Below are positions 37,548 to 45,751 of a DNA stretch of 64,000 nt, one piece after another (the first letter of the stretch is position 1; each line of letters begins with the position of its first letter). Origin of the DNA: a bacterium (GTDB lineage: Bacteria > Planctomycetota > UBA1135 > UBA2386); assembly GCA_030432695.1 (NCBI GenBank), contig JAUILN010000018.1:164326-228325 (forward strand), written 5' to 3'. The position numbers and the translations under genes were made by a program. Under the pieces are notes generated by a model that ran no database searches, was not told the origin of the DNA, and was given only the letters and a program-made list of their open reading frames with translations.

Positions 37548-40500
37548 CTACAGGCCGCGCACGAACGCCTCGCCGTCGAAGCGGTAGACCGCGCTCGGCC
37601 GGCCGCCGCCGGCGCGCAGCGTGCCGTCGGCGTCGACGTGCAGCGTCGAGATCTGCAGGCTTTCCAGGCCCTGTTCGGGGCCGAAGGCGGTCAGCTTCTC
37701 GCCGTCCCAGCGCCACGCGCCCTTGCGTGGCGTGCCGAACCAGATGTGGCCCGCGGCGTCTTCGGCGATGGTGAGCACGCGGGACAGGTCTTCGGGCTCC
37801 CGCTCCGCGGAGAAGTGCGCCACGGTGTCGCCTTCGCAGACGAACACGCCGTTCCAGTTGGTGCCGATCCAGAGGCGGCCCTGGCGGTCCTCGAGGACTG
37901 CGAGGGCATCGACCGCGCCGGCGTCCGCGGCGAGGCCGAGGCGGGCGGCGTCGAAGACGCTGAAGCTCTGGCCGTCGTAGCCGAGCACTGCTGCGTGGGT
38001 CGCGAACCAGGTGCGCCCTTCCGCCCCGCGCGCGACCGCGGCTACCGACGGGTAGAAGTCGGCGTCCGCCTCGGACTCGATCGGGAAGCCCAACCAGGTC
38101 AGGCGCTCGCCGTCGAAGCGGTAGACGCCCGGCACGCCCTCCTCTTCGGTCACGCCCTCGGCCGCGTCGCTCTTGAACCAGAGGTCGTCGGCGGTGGACT
38201 GCCAGGCGTCGCGGGTTTCGTGGACGCGTTCGGTCGGCGTCACGATCTGCTCGCCGTCGAAGGAGCTGAGTCCTTCGCCGCACTCGAACCAGATGCGGCC
38301 GTCGGGACCTTCCTGGATCCGGCGGACCCGGTCGTCGCTCAGGCCGTCGGCGGCGGTGAAGCGGACCAGCTGCTGGCCGTCGAAGCGGCAGACGCCTTCT
38401 TCCGCGCTGCCGATCCAGAGGTTGCCGGCGCGGTCCCGATGGATGGCAGTTACGCCTTCCTCGAACGGCAACTCCAGCGGCGCGCCGGTGCCGGGGTTCT
38501 GCCGAGCTTCGAGCCGGGCCTGCCAGCGGGCTTCGCCCTGGTCGTAGCCGGCGCCGGGTTCGATTGCGTGCATCGGCGCGTAGGCCCACGCGGCGATGGA
38601 AGTGACCTGCGCGGCCAGTTCGGGCTGGGCGGCGCCCTGGGGGTGGATTGCCGGCTGCGCGAAGATCCACTCCATGCCGGCTTCGTACCTTGCCAGCGCC
38701 TCGCTGGCGAGGCGTCGTGCCTGGATGCGGTCCCCGGCCACCAGGGCTGCGTCTGCGCTCCGTCCGAGGTTGAGCGCAAGGAGGCAGTCGCATTCGTGGA
38801 TCTCCCAGTGCCTTGGGTGGTCGGCAGGGAAGCACGACTCCAACTTCGCTCGCGCCCTGCGGAGGAACTCGACCGCCTGCTGCGGCTGGTCCGCTTTCGC
38901 GCAGGCCATAGCGCACCAGCGTGCGCGCCTACCGATCTCCACCTGCAGATCGTGGTCGCTGCGGATCTCGAGGATCATCTCGGGGGTGCACTCCTCGAGC
39001 AGGGTCAGCGACTCCTCCAGGATCGAGGCCGCCTCGGCGGCGTTCTGAGCGCCGAGTTCGAGCACCGCGCGTCCGTGGCTGTCGAGCAGCTTCTGGAGCT
39101 CCCAGGGGTTGTTCGGGCAGGCGACGCGGTGCGTCTCGACAGCGAGCGCCAGCATCTGCTCGGCCTCGACCCATCGGCCGGTCTCCGCCAACACCACGCC
39201 CAGTTGAAACGCCGAGTAGGCGGTTCCGGGGATCGGGCGCCCGCCCGACTCCGATTGGATTCGTTGGTGGATCTCCAGACACGTTCGGTCGACCCTCTCC
39301 GCGTCGCCGCGACGGTTCAGGTGCCGCAGGACCAAGCCGTAGGCGAGCACTTCGTCGACCAGTCCCTCGAGCTCGTCCTGGTCCAGACCGGCGAGCGCCT
39401 CGAAGCACGGGCGGAGCAAGGGTTCGGCGTCGGCGAATCTGCCTTGTTGGATCAGCCATCTGGCCTGCTCCGCCTGCTTCTCGAGTTCCAGGATGTCGCT
39501 GGACTGGAGCTGTCCAACAGGCTGCGGTCGTGCAAGTGCGGGGGCTGTCGGCGGCGCCTCCGCCGAGCCGAGCTGCACGCGTGTCAGTGTCAGGAGCCGG
39601 TTCGCATGCTGCAGGCGTTCGGTACCTCGCGGTAGCTGGGCCAGTCTGGGCAGGATCTCGAGGAGTTCGCGTTCGGCTGCTTCGTACTGCCCACCTTCGG
39701 CATAGGCACTGGCAAGGCTGTGGCGGGTTTCCACCGTCGCCAAGGCGTCCGGTCCGAGCCGGTCCTCGAGCTTGTCCGCCTCATCGCGCAGGACCGGTAT
39801 CGCGAGCTGGACGAGGTGGCTGTTGAGCAGTTCGCTGGCGAAATAGCGGCGAATCTCCGATGCCCGGTCTGCGAGGCCGGCGCCCTCCAGGATCGTCGCC
39901 GCGCGATCGAGATGGCGTCCAGCCGCCTCGAACTGGAAGTCGTAGACCAGGCGGTTGCCATATTCGAAGACCGCGTTGGCGGTCGCGACCGAGTCCGGAC
40001 CGAACACGACCTCTGCCGCGGTAACCGCGTCCCGGGACAGCTCGATCGCGTCGTCGACCCGGTCTTGCTTCATCCGCAGCGTGCTCAGATCGCGCAGCGC
40101 TTCGACCAGGATGCCGTCGGGTCGGACGCCTCGGGCCTCCGCCCGCGTCTTCGCGTCGACGAGCAGTGCGTCGATCTCGTCGAGGTCGGCGCCTTCCTCC
40201 TGCATCCGCAGGTATCCGACCAGCAGCATCGCGTCGATCGTGGCGTCGTCGGAGGCGCCGAAGTTGTTCTCCGCGAGGAGCAGGGCCCGTTGGGCCGCCG
40301 GGAGCGACTCAGGACCGAGACCCAGCTTGTCCATCGTGTGCGCGGTGCTCATCAGGAGCCGGGCCTGCACCTTGGGCTGGTCGCCGAACTGCCGGTCGAG
40401 AACCTCGAGCGTGGGACGGAACACGTTCCGGTCCAGCAGGCGGAGCGCGAGTGCGTGGAAGTCGACGCCCTGTGCCAGCCGACCGAGTTCGGTGAGGCCC

Positions 40501-42020
40501 TGGTCCACCTCGTCGGCTCCGTCCGGACCTGCGCCTGCGACGAGGTTCTCGCGCACCCGGTCCCAGATATCGCTCTGGATCTGCGCGCCGAGTTTCGTCG
40601 CGTCGAGACCACCGAGCTGGGCCGACTGGAACTCGACGACCCGCTGCAGTTCGTCGGCGCGGGCCGCGGCGTCGCGGGCACTCGTCTCCGCGGCGGTCCG
40701 GGCCTCCTGCTCCTTGCCCCGCGCGACCCGCGCCTTCTCCTCCTCGTCGAGCGCCCAGACCAGCGCGGTGGCGGTTGCACCGAGGCCCGCCAGCACCGCC
40801 ACGCAGACCGCTGCGGTGGCGAGCACCGCGGTGCGGTTGCGGCGCACGAACTTGCGCAGCTTGTAGCGGCGGCTCGGGGGTCCGGCGGAGACCGGTTCGT
40901 GGGCCAGGTAGCGGCGCAGGTCGGCGGCCAGCTCCGAGGCCGACGGGTAGCGACGCTCGCGGTCCTTGTCGAGCGCGCGCAGCGTGATCCAGTCGAGGTC
41001 GCCGACCAGCGAGCGGCGCAGCGAGCGGGAGTCGGTGCTGCGGCGGTCGGCGGTGTCGGTGGAGGTCGCGGCCGAGGTGATGCGCGTGCTGGGGCGCAAG
41101 GGCTCCTGCTCACGCACCATCCGCCGCACCTCGTCGAGCGGGCGGTCGAGCAGGCTCTCGGCCTCGAACGGCAGCTGGCCGGTGATCAGCTCGTAGAGCA
41201 CCACGCCGAGCGCGTAGATGTCGGCGCGGGCATCGATGTCGGGATCGCCCGCGGCTTGCTCCGGGCTCATGTACTGCAGCGTGCCGACCATCTCACCCTG
41301 GCTGGTGAGGGTGGCGCGCAGGTCCTCGGTGTCGGTCATCGCCCGGGCGATGCCGAAGTCGATGACCTTCGGGGTCGGCACGCCGTCGACCACCGTCACC
41401 AGGATGTTCGACGGCTTCAGGTCGCGGTGGACGATGCCCTTCTGGTGGGCGTGCTGCACCGCGTCGCAGACCGCGGCGAGGACCCGTAGCCGGCTCGGCA
41501 GGTCGAGGCGATGCCGGTCGCACCAGGCGGTCAGCGGCTCGCCGCGGACCAACTCCATCGCGAAGAAGGGCCGGCCGTCGTCCATCACGCCGGCGTCGTG
41601 GATGCGCGCGATGTGTGGGTGGTCCATCCGCGCCAAGGCCTGCCGCTCGGCCTCGAAGCGCGACAGCACCCGGGCCGAGTCCATGCCCGGCTTGATCAGC
41701 TTGAGCGCGACTTCGCGACGCACCGGCGCGTCCTGGGTGGCGTGGTAGACCACGCCCATGCCGCCCTCGCCGATCCGTTCGAGCAAGTGGTAGGGACCGA
41801 TCCATTCGGGCGCGGGGGCGCCGGCGGGGAGCGGTGCGGGGTGGGCCAGGAAGGAGTCGGCGGGGTTGGGCTCGACGGCGAGCAGGGCCTCGAGCTCGGC
41901 CCGCAGCTCGGGGTCGTCGGCGCACTGGTCGGCGCAGAACGCCGCGCGGGCGGGGCCGGGAAGTTCACAGGCCTCGGCGAACAGGTCTCGGAGTCGCTCG
42001 TTCTGCTCGGGGGTCAGCAT
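37548..42020 (-). CDS. Giant transmembrane Ser/Thr kinase with TPR-like region and extracytoplasmic sensor propeller
   Basis: 1490 residues. After an N-terminal helical segment (LTPEQNERLRDLFAEACELP), the kinase domain spans about 75-375: GEGGMG at 84-89, Lys107 (VALKLIK), HRDLKPSN with Asp200, DFG at 221-223 and SPEQAAGDPDIDARADIYAL. One membrane helix lies at about 397-424 (AVLATAAVCVAVLAGLGATA), followed by a coiled coil (EEEKARVARGKEQEARTAAE). Residues about 480-1140 hold degenerate TPR-like helical repeats. The last roughly 315 residues are a two-component-regulator-type propeller (AGNLWIGSAEEGVCRFDGQQ, GPDGRIWFECGEGLSSFDGE). The TPR and propeller lie outside the cytoplasm and probably sense a ligand. 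A purine-rich GGAGAGCGAG precedes the ATG. Divergent from the TPR gene at 42188. Confidence 0.92.
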   Translation of the reverse strand: MLTPEQNERLRDLFAEACELPGPARAAFCADQCADDPELRAELEALLAVEPNPADSFLAHPAPLPAGAPAPEWIGPYHLLERIGEGGMGVVYHATQDAPVRREVALKLIKPGMDSARVLSRFEAERQALARMDHPHIARIHDAGVMDDGRPFFAMELVRGEPLTAWCDRHRLDLPSRLRVLAAVCDAVQHAHQKGIVHRDLKPSNILVTVVDGVPTPKVIDFGIARAMTDTEDLRATLTSQGEMVGTLQYMSPEQAAGDPDIDARADIYALGVVLYELITGQLPFEAESLLDRPLDEVRRMVREQEPLRPSTRITSAATSTDTADRRSTDSRSLRRSLVGDLDWITLRALDKDRERRYPSASELAADLRRYLAHEPVSAGPPSRRYKLRKFVRRNRTAVLATAAVCVAVLAGLGATATALVWALDEEEKARVARGKEQEARTAAETSARDAAARADELQRVVEFQSAQLGGLDATKLGAQIQSDIWDRVRENLVAGAGPDGADEVDQGLTELGRLAQGVDFHALALRLLDRNVFRPTLEVLDRQFGDQPKVQARLLMSTAHTMDKLGLGPESLPAAQRALLLAENNFGASDDATIDAMLLVGYLRMQEEGADLDEIDALLVDAKTRAEARGVRPDGILVEALRDLSTLRMKQDRVDDAIELSRDAVTAAEVVFGPDSVATANAVFEYGNRLVYDFQFEAAGRHLDRAATILEGAGLADRASEIRRYFASELLNSHLVQLAIPVLRDEADKLEDRLGPDALATVETRHSLASAYAEGGQYEAAERELLEILPRLAQLPRGTERLQHANRLLTLTRVQLGSAEAPPTAPALARPQPVGQLQSSDILELEKQAEQARWLIQQGRFADAEPLLRPCFEALAGLDQDELEGLVDEVLAYGLVLRHLNRRGDAERVDRTCLEIHQRIQSESGGRPIPGTAYSAFQLGVVLAETGRWVEAEQMLALAVETHRVACPNNPWELQKLLDSHGRAVLELGAQNAAEAASILEESLTLLEECTPEMILEIRSDHDLQVEIGRRARWCAMACAKADQPQQAVEFLRRARAKLESCFPADHPRHWEIHECDCLLALNLGRSADAALVAGDRIQARRLASEALARYEAGMEWIFAQPAIHPQGAAQPELAAQVTSIAAWAYAPMHAIEPGAGYDQGEARWQARLEARQNPGTGAPLELPFEEGVTAIHRDRAGNLWIGSAEEGVCRFDGQQLVRFTAADGLSDDRVRRIQEGPDGRIWFECGEGLSSFDGEQIVTPTERVHETRDAWQSTADDLWFKSDAAEGVTEEEGVPGVYRFDGERLTWLGFPIESEADADFYPSVAAVARGAEGRTWFATHAAVLGYDGQSFSVFDAARLGLAADAGAVDALAVLEDRQGRLWIGTNWNGVFVCEGDTVAHFSAEREPEDLSRVLTIAEDAAGHIWFGTPRKGAWRWDGEKLTAFGPEQGLESLQISTLHVDADGTLRAGGGRPSAVYRFDGEAFVRGL

Positions 42021-42187
42021 GGGGACGTCTCGCTCTCCGTTCTCTCCGGGCGAGGGAGCCCGGTAGTCGCGGCTACGATAGCCTTCCGTCGCGAGCGGTC
42101 CGGATCCGCCAGGAAAGCTGGCGGAACGGCATCGTGGAGAGCGGATGACGTCTGCGGAGGCCCGCGACGGGCCAGGAGTGCAAGCCG

Positions 42188-45004
42188 ATGACCGAGTCGT
42201 CAGATCACCCGGGAACCGCCCGTCAGTCGCCCGAGCGTGGCGGCGGGTCCTCGTCGGCGGATCTGCAGGACCTGGCGCGAAGCCTGGCCGCGGCTTCGTT
42301 GCGCGACGGGCTCGATGCGGAGCGGGCCGATGCGGCGCGGCAGGGCGCGGCGGGAGGCGAGCGCGTCAGAAGCTCGCGCCGATCGGTCGGTGCGCTCGTC
42401 GTCGCCTCGGTGTTGCTCGTCGTCGGTTCGTTCTGGGGCGGCGGGGTGTTGCTCGGCGGCAGAGGCGAGGCGTGGGCCATGGCCGGGAGCGCGGTGGGTG
42501 CGGTCGAGGACCTGGCCCGAACCGGGCACTGGTCGGAGGTTCCCGCGGCGGTCGAGGTGGCTCGCACCGCGGTCGGGCGCGTGGGCGCCTCGGAACTCGG
42601 CGCCACGTGGTCGGCGCGGTTGGACCAGCTCGACGCCGAGGCTCTCGCACACGAAGGAGCCACGAAGCGTGAGGCGGCCCGGGCCGCTTGGCGGCTCGAC
42701 CTGGAGCGCGCGATCCCGCCGATGCCGTTCGGTGCGGGGCACGGCGTCGTCGACTGGTCCGCCGTCGACCGCGAACTCACCGCGCTGTTCGCGCGCGTCG
42801 GGATCGGCGTCGCGGCGCCGGAGGGCGGGTCTGGCGTGGAGGTCGTCGCCGACGATCCGCTGCGCTTCCACCTCGAGGCGTGGGGACGCGTCCGCCATGC
42901 CGCGGGTGATCTCCCCGGCGCGAACGAGGTCCTGCGCTTGGCGATGCGGATCGACCCACACCCGCTCCGCGACTCGCTGCGCGCCGCCCGGTTCTCCGGC
43001 GACGACGAGGCGCTGGTGCGGATCGCAGCCGGTCTCGACCGCCGCAGCCTCGACGTCGCGACGCTCGTCTGCGCGGCGCGCGCACTGCAGGTCCGCAGTC
43101 TGATGGATCGCACTCTCGTCGCGCACATCACGCCGCAGCTGTTCCTCGAGGAGCTCTGCGAACGGCACCCCGACGAGCCCTACGCCGCGCTCGAACTCGG
43201 TCGCGCCTTCCGCGCCGCACAGCCCTGGCGGGCCCTGCGCTACTACCACGCGGCGCACGCCCTGCGGCCGGGGTCGTTGGCGCTTCGGCGCGAGTACCTC
43301 ACGCTGATCGCCGGCGGGCGACTGTTCCCGCCCTACGTCGCCGAGCGTGAGACCCGGTTGGCGCTCGACCTGTTCCCTTCCGACCCGTGGCTGCTGCGCC
43401 TGCTCGGGCGGCGCGAGCTGGAGATCGGCGTGCGGAACGGTCTCGAAGACGTGGTGTTCTTCGGCGACGAACTCTGGGCCCCGGACTTTGCGGACTCCGG
43501 GCTCGCGAAGGTGCGGACGCTGGTCGAGTCCGGCCCGCGGCCGGATCGGCTGGCCCTCGAGGCGACTGCGTTGGGGGCGCTGGGACGCCACGACGAGGCG
43601 CGAGCCGCGGCGGAGCGCGGCCTCGAACTCGCCGCGGCGGCCGACTGCCCGGCGCCGGTCCAGGCCCGGCTGTGGCAGGAACTCGGTATCGCCCGCGCGC
43701 GCTCGGACAACGGCGACGACGTCGAGTCGGCGCTGCGGCGCGCGGTGGAACTGGCGCCCGACGATCCGCGGGGCGTGTGGCTGCTCGCCGATCACCTCGC
43801 CGCGGACCATCCGGACGAGGCAGAAGCACTGCTCACCAGCGCCCTCGAACGGCTGCCGCCGCACCGGCTCCTCGGCGTGCTGCGCAAGCGATTGGCGGAA
43901 GTACTGCTCCAGCTCGGTGAACTGGACCGCGCCCTCGAGCTCGCCGAGCAGCTCGTGACCGCGACGCCGCGAGATCCCGCAGCCCAGCAGGTGCTCGGCA
44001 AGGTGCGGCAGGGGCGCGGCGAACGCACCGAGGCGCGGGACTGCTTCCGCAAGGCGCTGGAGGTGCTGCCGCTGGCGTCCGGACGGCTCAGCGGTCTGGC
44101 CGTCGCGGTGCTCGAGGAACTGGTGGAGGTCGTCGTGGAGCTCGAGGGATCCGAGGCCGGAGTCGCGCTGTTGCAACAGGAGATCGCGCGCTCGGTCGCC
44201 GAGGCTCCGGACGGTGGCCTGCGCAGACCCATGCCTGATCCGGTCCTGCTGTTCCTGCTCGGTCGCTTGCATCGGCAGGCGGGAGAGCTGCAATCCGCGA
44301 TCGACGCCTGGCGGGCCGCGGTGGAAGCGGGGCTCGACACGCCCGAGGTCCTAGGTGGCATCGCCGAGCTGTACGAGGAGCGGCGCGAGCTGCTCACCGG
44401 GCTGCGCTGGCGCGAGCGCGCGGCGGAGCGCTGGCCTGGCGATCTGGCGGTCGCTCGTGGCTACGCCATGGCGCTGCTCGAAGTCGGCCGTCCCGCGGAG
44501 GCTGCTGCCGAGGCGGAGCGCTGCCGGGCCCTCGGGCCGGACAAGGTCTGGCCGCGCGTGTTGCTGATCGATGCGCTGGTCGCAACGCGGGAGTTCGCCG
44601 CAGCGGCGGAACGAGTCGCGGGACTGCTCGCCGCGCAACGCAGTGGCGAACTCCGGCCGGGTGAGACGGATCCACCGTTGCGTGGTTGGGACTACACCAA
44701 TGGACTCGGCGACCGGATGCTCAACGTGGAGCAGGAGCACGCGGTGGCCGAGCGACTGCTCGGTCTGGCATTGGAGCTGGATGCCAATGTTCCTGAGACC
44801 TGGTGCAACTACGCGGCGGCAATCTGGAGACAGGGTCGTCCGGCCGAAGCCCTGCCGCATATGAGACACGGCCACGAACTCGGGTCGCGTCGCGTCGATT
44901 GGCCCTATCCGTCGGCGCGCTGGATCGCCGAGATCGAGCGAGAGCTCGCCGCAGGCGAGGGCGACGCTGCACCGCTCCAGCCGGCGACGGGTGAAGGCCG
45001 CTGA
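42188..45004 (+). CDS. Membrane-anchored TPR-repeat protein
   Basis: 938 residues. One transmembrane helix at about 67-90 (VGALVVASVLLVVGSFWGGG) follows a polar cytoplasmic head, so most of the protein is extracytoplasmic. From about 330 on, TPR-like helical pairs recur (PYAALELGRAFRAAQPWRAL, ARLWQELGIARARSDNGDDV, LFLLGRLHRQAGELQSAIDA, DVPETWCNYAAAIWRQGRPA as examples of the A-helix spacing). The N-terminal 230 residues after the helix have no recognised family. It is divergent from the kinase gene and convergent with the ECF sigma gene (10 bases between ends). An AGGAG about 10 bases before the ATG supports the start. It may scaffold or sense for the kinase; that is inference. Confidence 0.8.
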   Translation: MTESSDHPGTARQSPERGGGSSSADLQDLARSLAAASLRDGLDAERADAARQGAAGGERVRSSRRSVGALVVASVLLVVGSFWGGGVLLGGRGEAWAMAGSAVGAVEDLARTGHWSEVPAAVEVARTAVGRVGASELGATWSARLDQLDAEALAHEGATKREAARAAWRLDLERAIPPMPFGAGHGVVDWSAVDRELTALFARVGIGVAAPEGGSGVEVVADDPLRFHLEAWGRVRHAAGDLPGANEVLRLAMRIDPHPLRDSLRAARFSGDDEALVRIAAGLDRRSLDVATLVCAARALQVRSLMDRTLVAHITPQLFLEELCERHPDEPYAALELGRAFRAAQPWRALRYYHAAHALRPGSLALRREYLTLIAGGRLFPPYVAERETRLALDLFPSDPWLLRLLGRRELEIGVRNGLEDVVFFGDELWAPDFADSGLAKVRTLVESGPRPDRLALEATALGALGRHDEARAAAERGLELAAAADCPAPVQARLWQELGIARARSDNGDDVESALRRAVELAPDDPRGVWLLADHLAADHPDEAEALLTSALERLPPHRLLGVLRKRLAEVLLQLGELDRALELAEQLVTATPRDPAAQQVLGKVRQGRGERTEARDCFRKALEVLPLASGRLSGLAVAVLEELVEVVVELEGSEAGVALLQQEIARSVAEAPDGGLRRPMPDPVLLFLLGRLHRQAGELQSAIDAWRAAVEAGLDTPEVLGGIAELYEERRELLTGLRWRERAAERWPGDLAVARGYAMALLEVGRPAEAAAEAERCRALGPDKVWPRVLLIDALVATREFAAAAERVAGLLAAQRSGELRPGETDPPLRGWDYTNGLGDRMLNVEQEHAVAERLLGLALELDANVPETWCNYAAAIWRQGRPAEALPHMRHGHELGSRRVDWPYPSARWIAEIERELAAGEGDAAPLQPATGEGR

Positions 45005-45013
45005 GCTGTCTCC

Positions 45014-45613
45014 TCAGCCGTTCGCGGCATCACCGAGCTGGCGCCGCAACCACGTCCGCGCGAAGTGCCAGTCGCGCTCGACGCTGCGCTTCGACGTGCC
45101 GAGCACCTCGGCGACCTCGGCGACCGTCAGGCCCGCGAAGTAGCGCAGGCTGACGATCTTCGCCGGCTGCGCATGCGCGACCTCGAGCTGCTGCAGCGCT
45201 TCGTCGAGTGCCAGGATGTCGACGTCGAGGCCGGCGCCGTCGTCGGCGATGCCGGTGTGCAGCTCGGCCGCCTCGGCGCCGCCGCCGCGCTTCAGCCGGC
45301 CGCGCGCCCGCACGCGGTCGAGCAGGATGTTGCGCATCGCCCGGGCTGCGGCGCCGAAGAAGTGCGCGCGCCCATCCCAGTCCTGGTTCTCGCCGGCCCC
45401 GAGCCGGATCCAGGCCTCGTGGACCAGCGAGGTCGCCTGCAGGGTCTGGCCGGCGCGCATCTTGGCGAGCTGCGAGCGCGCCATCCTTCGCAGTTCGTCG
45501 TAGACCAGGGCCAGCAGGTCGTCGGAGGCGCCGGGTTCGTCGCGGGCCAGGCGCGACAGCGCATTGGTGGTCTGCGAGCGCAGGTCCGGTGGGTTGCCGT
45601 CTCCGGTGGGCAC
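45014..45613 (-). CDS. ECF-subfamily RNA polymerase sigma factor
   Basis: 199 residues from the GTG at 45613; the open frame continues upstream for over 300 codons but is antisense to the FG-GAP gene. Region 2 is ALVYDELRRMARSQLAKMRAGQTLQATSLVHEAWIRL (about 33-69), of the planctomycete ECF type that pairs with Ser/Thr kinases, and region 4 is LRYFAGLTVAEVAEVLGTSKRSVERDW (about 160-186), an HTH. No anti-sigma factor gene is adjacent. Its neighbourhood with the giant kinase and the TPR membrane protein suggests a shared signalling pathway. The start codon is uncertain by a few residues. Confidence 0.88.
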   Translation of the reverse strand: MPTGDGNPPDLRSQTTNALSRLARDEPGASDDLLALVYDELRRMARSQLAKMRAGQTLQATSLVHEAWIRLGAGENQDWDGRAHFFGAAARAMRNILLDRVRARGRLKRGGGAEAAELHTGIADDGAGLDVDILALDEALQQLEVAHAQPAKIVSLRYFAGLTVAEVAEVLGTSKRSVERDWHFARTWLRRQLGDAANG

Positions 45614-45751
45614 GAGCGCATTCTCGGCGGTGCGAGTGGCCGGTCGCAAGGGAGCGGGAGGGCACTGCGGCAATTCCTGGCGGAGCGGAGCTCCAGCCGG
45701 CGCATGACCCCTGGACCCGTGTTCTACGCTGTCCGCCCTGCTGGAGAATCC

